Positions 44,225 to 53,184 of a stretch of DNA of 64,000 nt are shown here, in pieces. The notes beneath the pieces were generated by a model. It did no database searches and had not been told where the DNA came from. It saw only the letters and a list, made by a program, of their open reading frames with translations. The stretch's first letter is position 1; each line of letters opens with the position of its first letter. Both the position numbers and the translations under genes were made by a program. The DNA is from Devosia sp. FKR38 (GTDB taxonomy: Bacteria > Pseudomonadota > Alphaproteobacteria > Rhizobiales > Devosiaceae), in the NCBI RefSeq assembly GCF_005222805.1, contig NZ_STGC01000005.1:782456-846455 (forward strand), written 5' to 3'.

Positions 44225-45163
44225 ATGACCGAAACGACACCGATCGATCTCACCCAGCCGACCGATACATCCTGTGGCTTCATTGCCCTGGTCGGCGCGC
44301 CCAATGCCGGCAAGTCGACGCTGCTCAATTCCCTGGTCGGCACCAAGGTGTCCATCGTCACCCACAAGGCGCAGACCACCCGCAGCCAGGTGCGCGGCGT
44401 GGTCACCACCGACAAGGCTCAGGTGGTCTTCATCGACACCCCCGGCATTTTTGCCCCCAAGCGCCGGCTCGATCGCGCCATGGTCGATAGCGCCTGGGGC
44501 GGGGCAGGCGATGCCGATATCGTCGGCTTCATCATCGACGCCGAGCGCGGCATCACGCCCGATATCGACAAGCTCCTCGAGGGCCTGGCCAATATCAATC
44601 ATCCGCGCATCCTGATCCTGAACAAGATCGACACAATCAAGAACGAGGCGCTGCTGGCCCTCAGCCAGACGCTCAATGAGCGCCTGCGCTTTGAAGCCAC
44701 TTTCATGATTTCCGCCCTCAAGGGCCATGGCGTCGGCGATCTGATGGATTGGTGCGTCAAGCACATCCCGCCCGGGCCCTGGCATTTCCCAGAGGATCAC
44801 CTCACCGATCTCACCATGGCCATCACCGCCGCCGAGATCACGCGCGAAAAGCTCTTCCTGCGCGTGCATGACGAGATCCCCTACAATTGCACCGTCGAAA
44901 CCGAGAGCTTCAAGATCCAGAAGGATGGCTCCTACAAGATCGACCAGGTGGTGTATGTCACCCGCGACAGCCACAAGAAGATCGTGCTCGGCGCCGGCGG
45001 CCAGACCATCAAGACCATCGGCCAGGAAGCCCGCAAGGAGCTGATGGAGATGTATGAAGTCCCCATCCACCTGTTCCTGTTCGTCAAGGTGCGCGAGAAA
45101 TGGGGCGACGACCCTGAGCGCTACCGCGAAATGGGGCTGGAATACCCGCATGGCAAGGACTGA
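44225..45163 (+). CDS. era: GTPase Era
   Basis: A 312-residue GTPase for 30S subunit maturation. G1 is GAPNAGKST, G3 DTPG, G4 NKID. The C-terminal KH domain (~215-300, KIVLGAGGQTIKTIGQEARKEL) binds the 3' end of 16S rRNA. The first ~15 residues are a short extension. It lies 10 bp after rnc. Confidence 0.96.
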   Translation: MTETTPIDLTQPTDTSCGFIALVGAPNAGKSTLLNSLVGTKVSIVTHKAQTTRSQVRGVVTTDKAQVVFIDTPGIFAPKRRLDRAMVDSAWGGAGDADIVGFIIDAERGITPDIDKLLEGLANINHPRILILNKIDTIKNEALLALSQTLNERLRFEATFMISALKGHGVGDLMDWCVKHIPPGPWHFPEDHLTDLTMAITAAEITREKLFLRVHDEIPYNCTVETESFKIQKDGSYKIDQVVYVTRDSHKKIVLGAGGQTIKTIGQEARKELMEMYEVPIHLFLFVKVREKWGDDPERYREMGLEYPHGKD

Positions 45164-45205
45164 TGTCCAGCCGCCACCCGGTCCCGCCGCAACAGGTCTG
45201 ATGCC

Positions 45206-45913
45206 ATGGAATGGACCGGTGAAGCCCTGCTGATCGGCGTCCGGCGTCACGGCGAATCCAGCGTGATTGCCGAGGCCATGGTGGCGGGCAGGGGGCGTCA
45301 CTTGGGCCTGGTGCGTGGCGGACGGACACGGCGGCTCTCGCCCGTGCTGCAGCCGGGCAATACCATCCAGCTCACCTGGCGCGCCCGCCTTGAAGACCAG
45401 TTGGGCATGTTCACCGTCGAACTCCTAGAGGCCCGCGCCGCCGCCCTGATCGAGGATCGCACGCGGCTCTATCTCAGCCAATTGGTCTGCGAACACCTGC
45501 GCCTCTTGCCCGAGCGCGATCCGCATGATCGCCTGCTCGGCATGGCCCTGCGCCTGATCGACAGCCCGCCCGACGGCGTCGCCCTGGCCCGCTTCGAGCT
45601 GGCGCTGCTGGACGATCTCGGCTACGGCCTCGACCTCACCCAATGCGCCGTCACCGGCGTCACCGACGATCTCACCCATGTCTCGCCCAAATCGGGCCGC
45701 GCCGTCTCCCGCGCTGCCGCCGCGCCCTATCTCGACCGCCTGCTGCCGCTCCCCAGCTTCCTCACCGCCCGCGGCAACGCCAGCCCCCACGACATCGCCG
45801 ACGCCCTGCGCCTGACCAGTCATTTCCTCGACACCCAGGTCTGGGGCCCACGGCAACTCCAGCCATCGCCGACCCGCGAAATCCTGAGCGAGGTTTTAAG
45901 CCGCGAGGAGTGA
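45206..45913 (+). CDS. recO: DNA repair protein RecO
   Basis: A 235-residue protein with the N-terminal OB-fold of RecO (GEALLIGVRRHGESSVIAEAMVAGRGRHLGLVRGGRT) and a helical C-terminal part. The Cys cluster that binds zinc in some RecO proteins is reduced to a single Cys (QCAVTG). It works with RecF/RecR to load RecA at gaps. It ends the rsh-recO run. An 821-bp gap follows. Confidence 0.92.
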   Translation: MEWTGEALLIGVRRHGESSVIAEAMVAGRGRHLGLVRGGRTRRLSPVLQPGNTIQLTWRARLEDQLGMFTVELLEARAAALIEDRTRLYLSQLVCEHLRLLPERDPHDRLLGMALRLIDSPPDGVALARFELALLDDLGYGLDLTQCAVTGVTDDLTHVSPKSGRAVSRAAAAPYLDRLLPLPSFLTARGNASPHDIADALRLTSHFLDTQVWGPRQLQPSPTREILSEVLSREE

Positions 45914-45974
45914 GGCGGGCGGGCACCGACCGAAGCACGCCGCCCCTCAGAACGACCGCAAAGCCCTCCCCACC

Positions 45975-46109
45975 CACGGTGTCACCCCGGCCTTGAGCCG
46001 GGGCCCATCCTGAGATTGTGGGCCTGCCGCGAGGTGGTCCGGACAGTCCACCTTGCGGCTGTGGCGCTATCTCAGGATGGGTCCCCGCTTACGCGGGGAT
46101 GACACCGTG
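45975..46109. repeat. 135-bp near-perfect palindromic element
   Basis: Outer arms 45975-46016 and 46069-46109 share CACGGTGTCA and CCCATCCTGAGAT exactly. Each arm contains its own small hairpin (CCCCGGC/GCCGGGG and CCCCGC/GCGGGG). The centre is a further stem GCCGCGAGGTGG / CCACCTTGCGGC. Repeats with this GTCA-CCCCG-...-CCCATCCTGA layout are common between genes in Rhizobiales. Confidence 0.85.
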
Positions 46110-46144
46110 TGTGTCGGGGCACGGTTTCACCTCACCGACCGCGC

Positions 46145-46228
46145 GTCACCCTCGGGCTTGACCCGAGGGCTCTGCACTGGCGGAGCGATGGTCAAGTGAA
46201 GGCCCCTCGGGTCAAGCCCGAGGGTGAC
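46145..46228. repeat. 84-bp inverted-repeat element
   Basis: A perfect 25-bp inverted repeat: GTCACCCTCGGG... at 46145-46169 and its exact complement ending ...CCGAGGGTGAC at 46204-46228, with a 34-base loop. Each arm is itself partly self-complementary. Confidence 0.85.
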
Positions 46229-46274
46229 GTTCGGCGCTGAGAGGTCCGACCAGTGTTTGGGCTTGTGCCCTTTG

Positions 46275-46328
46275 CCTCTCCACCCTCGGAGCGGCCCCTC
46301 CCCCTTCAGGGGAGGTTGGGAGGGGTGA
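46275..46328. repeat. CCTCCCC/GGGGAGG hairpin element
   Basis: CCTCCCC (46297-46303), loop CTTCA, GGGGAGG (46309-46315), flanked by CCACCCTC and GGGAGGGGTG. It looks like a third class of short palindromic intergenic element. Confidence 0.65.
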
Positions 46329-46734
46329 CAGGGAGCCCCGATATCGCGGCTTATCCCCCTTCTCCCCACCCCCAAAATCCTGTGCCACACTGACCCCATC
46401 ACCCCGCACGGGCGGCCTGCAGGCGAACAGTGGTGGGGTGAGCCGGGTGGGGAACGCCTTCTCCACAGGTTTGCGGGCGAGTTGCCAGTGTAGGGGCGAG
46501 CGACCTCTGCCGCTCGTTCGGCTCCAAAAACCGGCGCTCCGGGGCGGTTGTCGTCTCACTTCAAGAATTCACCAGAGGCGAAATCCGCCCCGGGGTCCGT
46601 CCAGCGCATGAAAACCGCACCGCAGGCGGCGCTTTGACACGCCCAAACCCGTGCAAAACCAACTGACTCCGCCCGCAAGCGATCCCCAGCGGCTATACTG
46701 ATTTCCTGATTCGTTCTCTTTGGAATGCCCGCCG

Positions 46735-49008
46735 ATGGCCGACAGCGATACCTTGCCGCCTGCCGACGACCAGCGCGTCGTCGATCTCAAGCAGGCGCTT
46801 GAGGAACGGTACCTCTCCTATGCCCTGTCCACCATCACCCAGCGCGCGCTGCCCGATGCTCGCGACGGGCTCAAGCCCGTGCACCGCCGCATCATCCACG
46901 CCATGCGCCTGCTCAAGCTCGATCCGGGCCAAGGCTACAAGAAATCCGCCCGCATCGTCGGCGACGTCATCGGTAAGTTCCATCCCCATGGCGACCAGTC
47001 GATCTATGACGCCCTGGTCCGCCTGGCGCAGGATTTTGCCCTGCGCTACCCCCTGGTCGATGGCCAGGGCAATTTCGGCAATATCGACGGCGATAACGCT
47101 GCCGCCATGCGTTACACCGAAAGCCGCATGACCGATGTGGCCATGCGCCTGCTCGATGGCATCGCCGAGGATGCCATCGACTTCAAGCCCACCTATGACG
47201 GGGAAGACGAAGAGCCCGTCGTGCTCCCGTCCAACTTCCCCAATCTGCTGGCCAATGGCTCCACCGGCATTGCCGTGGGCATGGCCACTTCCATCCCGCC
47301 GCACAATGTCTCCGAGCTGTGCGACGCGGCCCTGCACCTGATCAACGTCAATCCGCAGGCGACCGCCCATGACCTGACGCAATACGTCAAGGGCCCCGAC
47401 TTCCCCACCGGCGGCATTCTGGTGGAATCGCCATCCTCCATCGCCCAGTCCTATGAGACCGGCCGCGGCTCCTTCCGCCTGCGCGCCAAATGGGAGATCG
47501 AGGAAACCGGCCGCGGCGTCTATCTCATCGTCGTCACCGAAATTCCCTATGGCATCCAGAAGTCGCGCCTGGTCGAAAAGATCGCCGAACTGCTGCTGGC
47601 CAAAAAGCTGCCGCTGCTCAAGGACGTGCGCGACGAAAGCTCGGACGATATCCGCCTCGTGCTCGAGCCGCGCGCCCGCACCGTCGATCCCGTCATCCTG
47701 ATGGAACAGATGTTCAAGGTCAGCGACCTTGAAACCCGCTTCCCGCTCAACATGAACGTGCTGGACAAGGGCGCGGTGCCCAAGGTCATGGGCCTGCCGC
47801 AAGTGCTCAAGGCTTGGCTCGAACACCGCAAGGAAGTGCTGGTCCGCCGCTCGCGCCACCGCCTCGAACAGATCGCCCATCGCCTAGACGTGCTGGCCGG
47901 CTATATCATTGCCTATCTCAACCTCGACGAGGTGATCCGCATCATCCGCGAGGAGGATGATGCCAAGGCGAGCCTCATGGCCACCTTCGAGCTCAATGAC
48001 GTGCAGGCTGAAGCCATTCTCAACATGCGCCTGCGTTCTTTGCGCAAGCTCGAGGAAATGGAACTGCGCAAGGAGCACGAGACCCTCACCGACGAGAAGG
48101 GCCATCTCGATGCGCTCCTCGCCTCCGAAAAGCGCCAGTGGGGCGTCATCAGCACCCAGATCGAGGCGCTCAAAAAGGCCTATCCGCTGTTTGAGGCCGA
48201 TGGCGTCACCCGCCATGCCCTGGGCAGCCGCCGGACCGAGCTCAAGGCCGCCCCCGATGCCGATCTCTCCGAGGTCACCGAGGCCTTTATCGAGCGCGAG
48301 CCCATCACCATCATCCTCTCCGAAAAGGGCTGGATCCGCGCCCCCAAAGGCCATGCCATCGACGTCAATGATGACAAGGGCTTCAAGGCCGGCGACCGGC
48401 TCAAGCTGACGCTCAAATGCGAGACCACTGACAAGCTGCTGATGCTCACCACCGGCGGCAAGGTCTATACCCTGGGCGGGGACAAGCTGCCCGGCGGCCG
48501 CGGGCAGGGCGAACCGGTGCGCATCATGGTCGACATGGAAGAGGGACAGGACATTGTCGATCTCTTCATCTACCGCCCCGGCCAGAAGCGCATCATTGCC
48601 TCGTCCAATGGCTATGGCTTCATCGTCAGCGAAGACGAGATGATCGCCAATACCCGCAAGGGCAAGCAGATCCTCAATGTCACTGCCCCCGACGAAGCGC
48701 GCCTCTTGGTCCCAGTACAGGGCGACCGGGTCGCCGTCATCGGCCAGAACCGCAAGCTGCTGGTCTTCCCGCTGACCCAGCTGGCCGAAATGAGCCGCGG
48801 TAAGGGCGTGCGCCTGCAGCGCTACAAGGATGGCGAGATTTCCGATCTCAAAACCTTCTATGCCGCCGATGGCCTGACCTGGACCGATAGTTCGGGCCGC
48901 ACCTATACCAAGCCCACTGAGGAATTGACCGACTGGCTGGCCGATCGCGCCACCGCCGGCCGCCAGCCCCCCAATGGCTTCCCCCGCAACAACAGGTTTG
49001 TCGGATGA
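46735..49008 (+). CDS. parC: DNA topoisomerase IV subunit A
   Basis: A 757-residue type II topoisomerase subunit that decatenates chromosomes with ParE. I start at ATG 46735 (MADSDTLPP); a TTG five codons upstream is unlikely. Tyr127 (MRYTESRM) is the DNA-linking residue. The quinolone region reads [15 protein letters not shown], with Gln where E. coli ParC has Ser80. The C-terminal beta-pinwheel spans ~500-730. It is an isolated gene between the palindromic cluster and a Dabb gene, which it overlaps by ATGA. Confidence 0.96.
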   Translation: MADSDTLPPADDQRVVDLKQALEERYLSYALSTITQRALPDARDGLKPVHRRIIHAMRLLKLDPGQGYKKSARIVGDVIGKFHPHGDQSIYDALVRLAQDFALRYPLVDGQGNFGNIDGDNAAAMRYTESRMTDVAMRLLDGIAEDAIDFKPTYDGEDEEPVVLPSNFPNLLANGSTGIAVGMATSIPPHNVSELCDAALHLINVNPQATAHDLTQYVKGPDFPTGGILVESPSSIAQSYETGRGSFRLRAKWEIEETGRGVYLIVVTEIPYGIQKSRLVEKIAELLLAKKLPLLKDVRDESSDDIRLVLEPRARTVDPVILMEQMFKVSDLETRFPLNMNVLDKGAVPKVMGLPQVLKAWLEHRKEVLVRRSRHRLEQIAHRLDVLAGYIIAYLNLDEVIRIIREEDDAKASLMATFELNDVQAEAILNMRLRSLRKLEEMELRKEHETLTDEKGHLDALLASEKRQWGVISTQIEALKKAYPLFEADGVTRHALGSRRTELKAAPDADLSEVTEAFIEREPITIILSEKGWIRAPKGHAIDVNDDKGFKAGDRLKLTLKCETTDKLLMLTTGGKVYTLGGDKLPGGRGQGEPVRIMVDMEEGQDIVDLFIYRPGQKRIIASSNGYGFIVSEDEMIANTRKGKQILNVTAPDEARLLVPVQGDRVAVIGQNRKLLVFPLTQLAEMSRGKGVRLQRYKDGEISDLKTFYAADGLTWTDSSGRTYTKPTEELTDWLADRATAGRQPPNGFPRNNRFVG

Positions 49009-49316
49009 TCCGCCACTGCGTCTTTGTGAAGTTCCGTGCCGACGTCTCCGCTGAAGAACGCGCCGGCATCTATGCCCAGCTCGGGGATCTGGTGGGCCAG
49101 ATCGACGGCCTGTTGCGCGCCGATTTCGGCGCCAATGTCTCGCCCGAGGGCGTGTCCAAGGGCTTCAACGACGGCTTCATCATGGACCTGGCCGACGCCG
49201 CCGCGCGCGACCGCTATCTGGTCGATCCCGCCCACCAGGCCGCCGGCGCGCGCCTTGTCGCCGCGCTCGAAGGCGGCGTCGATGGCCTGATTGTCTTTGA
49301 TCTCGAGATGAACTGA
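49005..49316 (+). CDS. Dabb family (stress-responsive alpha/beta barrel) protein
   Basis: A 103-residue dimeric ferredoxin-like barrel protein: [18 protein letters not shown] at the start, [24 protein letters not shown] in the middle. Dabb proteins are found in stress responses and as small cyclases, and this one has no assignable activity. It is translationally coupled to parC by ATGA. The coupling looks conserved in position but has no evident functional reason. Confidence 0.85.
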   Translation: MIRHCVFVKFRADVSAEERAGIYAQLGDLVGQIDGLLRADFGANVSPEGVSKGFNDGFIMDLADAAARDRYLVDPAHQAAGARLVAALEGGVDGLIVFDLEMN

Positions 49317-49344
49317 GGCGTCCGTCGCAGCCGTGCGGCGCGCC

Positions 49345-50070
49345 CTAGAGCGGGCACCAGCCGAGCGGGCCGCGCTGCACTTCCAGGGGCCGGTATTCGG
49401 CCTTGTAGGCCATCTTGGGCGAATCCTTCACCCAATAGCCGAGATAGACATAGTCGAGGTCCGCCGAACGAACCTGCTCGATATGGTCGAGAATGAGAAA
49501 CGTGCCCAGGCTCCGATGGGCCAGGTCGGGGTCGTAGAAGGAATAGACCATCGACAGCCCATCCTGCATCACATCGGTCAGCGCCACGGCCACCAGCGGC
49601 TGGCCGGGATGGTGCTGCAGCCGGTACTCCACCAGCACGGACTGCACCGGCGTATCCTCGACCATATATTCATAGTCTATCATGCTCATCTGCGTCATGC
49701 CGCCGCCGGCGTGGCGCGAGTCGAGGTAGCGTTTGAACAGCGCATATTGCTCTTCAGTCGCCGCAGTGGGCCGCACTTCGATGCTCAGATCGTCATTGTT
49801 GCGCAGCACGCGGCGGAAGCGCTTGGAGGGCACGAAATCATTGGCCACGATCCGCACCGACTGGCAGGCATTGCAGCCCTCACAGGCCGGGCGATAGATC
49901 AGGTTCTGACTGCGGCGAAAGCCGTTCTCGCTCAGCAAATGGTGCAGGGTCGACGCGCGGCGCCCGGTGAGATGCGTGAAAAGCTTCCGCTCCTGCCGCC
50001 CGGGCAGGTAGGGACAGGGCATCGAGGCCGTCAGAAAGAGTTGCGTCGTCTCAGGCGATTGGTCGGTCAT
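49345..50070 (-). CDS. bpt: Leucyl/arginyl-tRNA--protein transferase (Bpt family)
   Basis: A 241-residue transferase that adds Leu to proteins with N-terminal Asp or Glu (N-degron pathway). Family marks are CPYLPGRQERKLFTHL with its N-terminal Cys, RPACEGCNACQSVRI and YLGYWVKDSPKMAYKAEYRPLE at the C-terminus. I start at ATG 50070, since the longer frame adds a Cys/Trp-rich stretch unlike the family. Substrate preference (Leu rather than Arg) is known for bacterial Bpt. Confidence 0.92.
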   Translation of the reverse strand: MTDQSPETTQLFLTASMPCPYLPGRQERKLFTHLTGRRASTLHHLLSENGFRRSQNLIYRPACEGCNACQSVRIVANDFVPSKRFRRVLRNNDDLSIEVRPTAATEEQYALFKRYLDSRHAGGGMTQMSMIDYEYMVEDTPVQSVLVEYRLQHHPGQPLVAVALTDVMQDGLSMVYSFYDPDLAHRSLGTFLILDHIEQVRSADLDYVYLGYWVKDSPKMAYKAEYRPLEVQRGPLGWCPL

Positions 50071-50129
50071 CAAGGACCCTTGGCTGCTGCCGGGCCATTG
50101 TACGCCTGCCGGCCAGCCGCCGCAATTGC

Positions 50130-50654
50130 TCAAAAAGCGCTGCGGTGCTGCGCGGACTGTGCATTCCAATGCCGCACCATGGGCGAGCGACGCAGCATCA
50201 GCGTGCCGGTGATCAGGTCATGGATCATCTGCCGGCGCGGCGTGAACAGCGCGAACAGCAGCGACACCGGCCAGGAAATCCAGGTGGTGATCCAGAACAC
50301 GCCCGCATGGATGAAGGCCATCCAGCCATCAAGCGGCTGCCCGCGCGTCGGCGTCAGCACGATATCCATGGCCTGCATGCCCAGCGTGGCCCGGCGCGGC
50401 GAACCCAGCGTGGCGGCATAATAGAGCACGATACTCGCCGGCACGACCACGGTCAGCGCCAGCCAGCCCAACCCGAAGGTCAGAAAGCCGGCAATCAGCC
50501 CCACCAGCGAGAACGCCACGATCATCATGCTCATCACGATGACGTCGATCACGAAGGCAAAGACGCGCCGCGTCAGCAGGCCCTCGAACAGCTCGGGCGC
50601 CGTTTGCGGGTCGGGCAGGGCAGGGATGTCAGTCTGGGTCTGGTCCATGCCCAA
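50130..50654 (-). CDS. RDD family membrane protein
   Basis: A 174-residue protein with an RDD domain. RRVFAFVIDVIVM starts the first helix, a second and third hydrophobic helix follow, and GSPRRATLGMQAMDIVLT lies between. The last ~30 residues carry RQMIHDLITGTLMLRR, also typical. A second ATG two codons downstream is possible. RDD proteins are small inner-membrane proteins, some linked to ion transport; the role here is unknown. It is followed on the same strand by bpt (59 bp). Confidence 0.85.
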   Translation of the reverse strand: MGMDQTQTDIPALPDPQTAPELFEGLLTRRVFAFVIDVIVMSMMIVAFSLVGLIAGFLTFGLGWLALTVVVPASIVLYYAATLGSPRRATLGMQAMDIVLTPTRGQPLDGWMAFIHAGVFWITTWISWPVSLLFALFTPRRQMIHDLITGTLMLRRSPMVRHWNAQSAQHRSAF

Positions 50655-50706
50655 GAAATTGTCACGACCAGGCCCGGGTGCAAGAGGTCGGTTACAAAAA
50701 TGTGGC

Positions 50707-51723
50707 CTAGCGCCCCAGCTCCCGCGCCACTTCCAGCGCGAAATAGGTCAGCACGCCATTGGCGCCGGCCCGCTTGAAGGCATAAAGGCTTTCCAGGATC
50801 GCGCCTTGGCGGTTGATGGCGCCGGCCGCCGCCGCGAACTCGATCATCGCGTATTCCCCGCTCACCTGGTAGGCGTAGATGGGAATGTTGAAATTGTCTT
50901 TCGCGCGACGGACGATGTCGAGATAGGGCATGCCCGGCTTGACCATGATGCTGTCGGCGCCCTCGGCAATATCCTGCTCGATTTCGCGCAGCGCCTCATC
51001 GGAATTGGCATAATCCATCTGATAGGTGCGCTTGTCGCCCTTGAGGCGGCTGCCGGTCCCCACCGCTTCGCGGAAGGGGCCGTAATAGAAGGACGCATAT
51101 TTGGCCGCATAGGCCATGATCTGTGTCTGCTCGAAGCCAGTGTCATCCAGCGCCGTGCGAATGGCGGCCACGCGCCCGTCCATCATGTCGGAGGGGGCGA
51201 TGATGTCAGCCCCGGCGCGCGACTGCGCCAGCGCCGATTTGATCATCACCTCGACCGTCTCGTCGTTGAGAATTTCGCCGTCGCGCACCAGTCCGTCCTG
51301 GCCGTCGCTGGAGTATTCATCCAGCGCCACATCGGCGATCAGCCCGATCTCAGGCACGGCGCTCTTGATGGCACTCAGCGCCCGGCACATCAGATTGTCC
51401 GGATTATATGCCTCGGCCCCGTTCTCGCTGCGCAGATGGTCCGGCGTATTGGGAAACAGCGCCAGCGCCGGAATGCCGGCATCGCGTGCCGCGCGGGCTG
51501 CTTCGACGCACAGGTCAATGCTCAGCCGCTCGACGCCCGGCATGGTGCGGATCTGCGTCTTCTCATTATGGCCCTCGATGACGAACAGCGGCCAGATCAG
51601 GTCGGCCGGCGTCAGGACCGTCTCGCGCACCATGGCGCGGCTCCAGCCGGCGCGGCGCGTGCGGCGCAGGCGGCGCCCGCCCAGAAAGTCCATATCGTGC
51701 TTGGTCCAGGGCTCGCTCATCAT
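50707..51723 (-). CDS. hemB: Delta-aminolevulinic acid dehydratase (porphobilinogen synthase)
   Basis: A 338-residue TIM-barrel that condenses two 5-aminolevulinates to porphobilinogen. The two catalytic lysines lie in AAKYASFYYGPFREA and SIMVKPGMPYLDIV. The metal loop reads DVALDEYSSDGQDG, with Asp/Ala instead of the three Cys of zinc enzymes, so it is of the Mg-dependent, Cys-free type common in alphaproteobacteria. It is divergent from the DUF6163 gene. Confidence 0.96.
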   Translation of the reverse strand: MMSEPWTKHDMDFLGGRRLRRTRRAGWSRAMVRETVLTPADLIWPLFVIEGHNEKTQIRTMPGVERLSIDLCVEAARAARDAGIPALALFPNTPDHLRSENGAEAYNPDNLMCRALSAIKSAVPEIGLIADVALDEYSSDGQDGLVRDGEILNDETVEVMIKSALAQSRAGADIIAPSDMMDGRVAAIRTALDDTGFEQTQIMAYAAKYASFYYGPFREAVGTGSRLKGDKRTYQMDYANSDEALREIEQDIAEGADSIMVKPGMPYLDIVRRAKDNFNIPIYAYQVSGEYAMIEFAAAAGAINRQGAILESLYAFKRAGANGVLTYFALEVARELGR

Positions 51724-51813
51724 CGTCTCCGTGTTGCCAGCGGTTTAGCAGCGCCCGTGCGGCACTCCAAGCTCCGGCTTGTCGCATCCCCGCCATGCAG
51801 GTACAAAACCGCC

Positions 51814-52203
51814 ATGGAACTGACAGCACCCGCCATCGGCATCTATATCCGCATCATCGCCATCCTCAGCCTGATGCTGGGCCTGAGCGACGCTGCGCGC
51901 CTGCTGGGCGTCAATCTGGGCGCCACCAGTCCGCTGACGGCCATGGGCATGACCGGTTTTGTCTATCTGGCCATTTTCGCGCTGGCGCGGCTGTTCGCGG
52001 CCGTAGGCCTGTGGATCAAGGCGAGTTGGGGCGCTGTGCTCTTGCTGGGCGCTACCGGCATCGAATTGGCGCTCTATCTGGCCGGCAGCACCGACGTTGC
52101 CATGTCGGCCGTGGGCTTTGCCCTGCGCCTGGTTCTGCTGGTCTCGATCATCATCATCTTCGTGCTCCGGCAGCGCCAGCGCCGCGCCCACGCCGGCGAC
52201 TGA
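51814..52203 (+). CDS. DUF6163 family membrane protein
   Basis: A 129-residue protein with four predicted membrane helices (IYIRIIAILSLMLGL, TGFVYLAIFALARL, WGAVLLLGATGIELALYL, FALRLVLLVSIIIIFVL) and a basic tail. It begins at ATG 51814. Its position between hemB and ldtR is conserved in Rhizobiales, and I match it to DUF6163 on that basis and on its topology. Function unknown; a link to the LdtR cell-wall module is possible. Confidence 0.72.
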   Translation: MELTAPAIGIYIRIIAILSLMLGLSDAARLLGVNLGATSPLTAMGMTGFVYLAIFALARLFAAVGLWIKASWGAVLLLGATGIELALYLAGSTDVAMSAVGFALRLVLLVSIIIIFVLRQRQRRAHAGD

Positions 52204-52346
52204 CTCATCCTTGCCGGTCAGGCTTTTGTTACGCTTTGGTGGCGTTCACACCCGCGTAAGGTTACAATTTTCTCTACTGGTGTAACGAAGCATAAAGCCA
52301 AATTCTCATTGCATTCCAGTAAGATGCTTTTAATCACGCTGCTTAG

Positions 52347-52367
52347 GGCGATCTTAGAATGGTCGCC
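52347..52367. promoter_or_regulatory. Inverted repeat upstream of ldtR (1)
   Basis: GGCGA, 11 bases, TCGCC, about 60 bp before the ldtR start. Possible operator or leader structure. Confidence 0.35.
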
Positions 52368-52386
52368 GTATTTTAGGCTCATGAGA

Positions 52387-52400
52387 TGCGAAAAATCGCA
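52387..52400. promoter_or_regulatory. Inverted repeat upstream of ldtR (2)
   Basis: TGCGA, AAAA, TCGCA, 25 bp before the ldtR start. A dyad this close to the start is a good candidate for MarR autoregulation. Confidence 0.4.
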
Positions 52401-52425
52401 CAGACTTAAAGACAGTGAGGCTTAA

Positions 52426-52935
52426 ATGGCATTCAAATCCAACGCAGCCGAGGCCGTGGCCCCGGAAGGCACCCAGAGCTTGAAGCCGCTTTATCTGGAA
52501 GCTGTTTCCCGGGTTGAGCGTCTGCATCGCCGCCTGCTCGATCTCATCAAGGATGAGTTCGACCGCATGGGCTGGGACGACATCAATCCGGTACAGGCCC
52601 TGCTGATGTTCAACATCGGCGATGCCGAACTGACCGCCGGGGAGCTGCGCTCGCGTGGCTACTACCTGGGTTCCAACGTCTCGTACAATCTCAAGAAGCT
52701 GGTCCAGACCGGCTATATCTTCCAGGAGCGCTCGCGTTCCGATCGCCGTTCGGTCCGCATCAAGCTGACCCCCAAGGGCGAGGAAGTGGCCGAGGTGATC
52801 GACGAGCTCTATGATCGCCACCTCAAGTCGATCGACAAGGTCGGCGGCCTGGGCGATGATGAATTCGATGGCCTGAACAAGGCTCTCGCCCGCCTCGAAC
52901 GCTTCTGGGTCGACCAGATCCTCTACAAGCTCTAG
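52426..52935 (+). CDS. ldtR: MarR family transcriptional regulator LdtR
   Basis: A 169-residue MarR/winged-helix protein of the LdtR group. The winged helix spans ~60-115 (TAGELRSRGYYLGSNVSYNLKKLVQTGYIFQERSRSDRRSVRIKLT), and the C-terminal helices form the dimer interface. In Liberibacter and relatives LdtR activates an L,D-transpeptidase gene and stress tolerance. The same order, DUF6163-ldtR-ldtP, is present here. AGTGAGG lies just before the ATG. Its low-GC upstream region contains two short dyads that may be autoregulatory. Confidence 0.88.
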   Translation: MAFKSNAAEAVAPEGTQSLKPLYLEAVSRVERLHRRLLDLIKDEFDRMGWDDINPVQALLMFNIGDAELTAGELRSRGYYLGSNVSYNLKKLVQTGYIFQERSRSDRRSVRIKLTPKGEEVAEVIDELYDRHLKSIDKVGGLGDDEFDGLNKALARLERFWVDQILYKL

Positions 52936-52981
52936 GGCGCGCGGCGACCCCACTGTTGCGGCAGTGCCACACTGTCTCCGA

Positions 52982-53016
52982 AACGCCGGCCCGCCAGGGT
53001 CGGCGTTCGCATTTTC
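52982..53016 (+). terminator. Intrinsic terminator after ldtR
   Basis: AACGCCG (52982-52988) pairs with CGGCGTT (53001-53007) with an inner GCCC/GGG pairing, followed by CGCATTTT. Confidence 0.65.
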
Positions 53017-53184
53017 GCCCCAAATCGCCGGCAAACGGTGCCATTACGGGCTTGGAAACCATTACCAGATTAGACATCGACTTTGCTGTGGACTGGTTCA
53101 CATGCGCTTGACTGCGTTGTGACCGGTGCGTGGCGATGGTAATTAATCCAACTGTTCTGGCGGCCAGACATTTCGGGTGAATCA

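Larger units (their letters stand above)
45914..46734. other. 821-bp gene-free region of palindromic elements
   Basis: Three different palindromic elements lie side by side (45975-46109, 46145-46228, 46275-46328). The rest holds the parC promoter region, with TTGACA at 46634-46639 and CTATACT near 46693. Open frames here run through the palindromes and are not believable genes. Confidence 0.75.

Noticed and set aside
46212..46559. A 115-codon minus-strand frame between recO and parC.
   Set aside because: It runs through two palindromic elements, has unlikely composition (Arg/Pro-rich) and no ribosome binding site.
45914..46734. CRISPR array or insertion sequence in the recO-parC gap.
   Set aside because: The repeats are inverted rather than regularly spaced direct repeats, and no transposase or cas gene is present.
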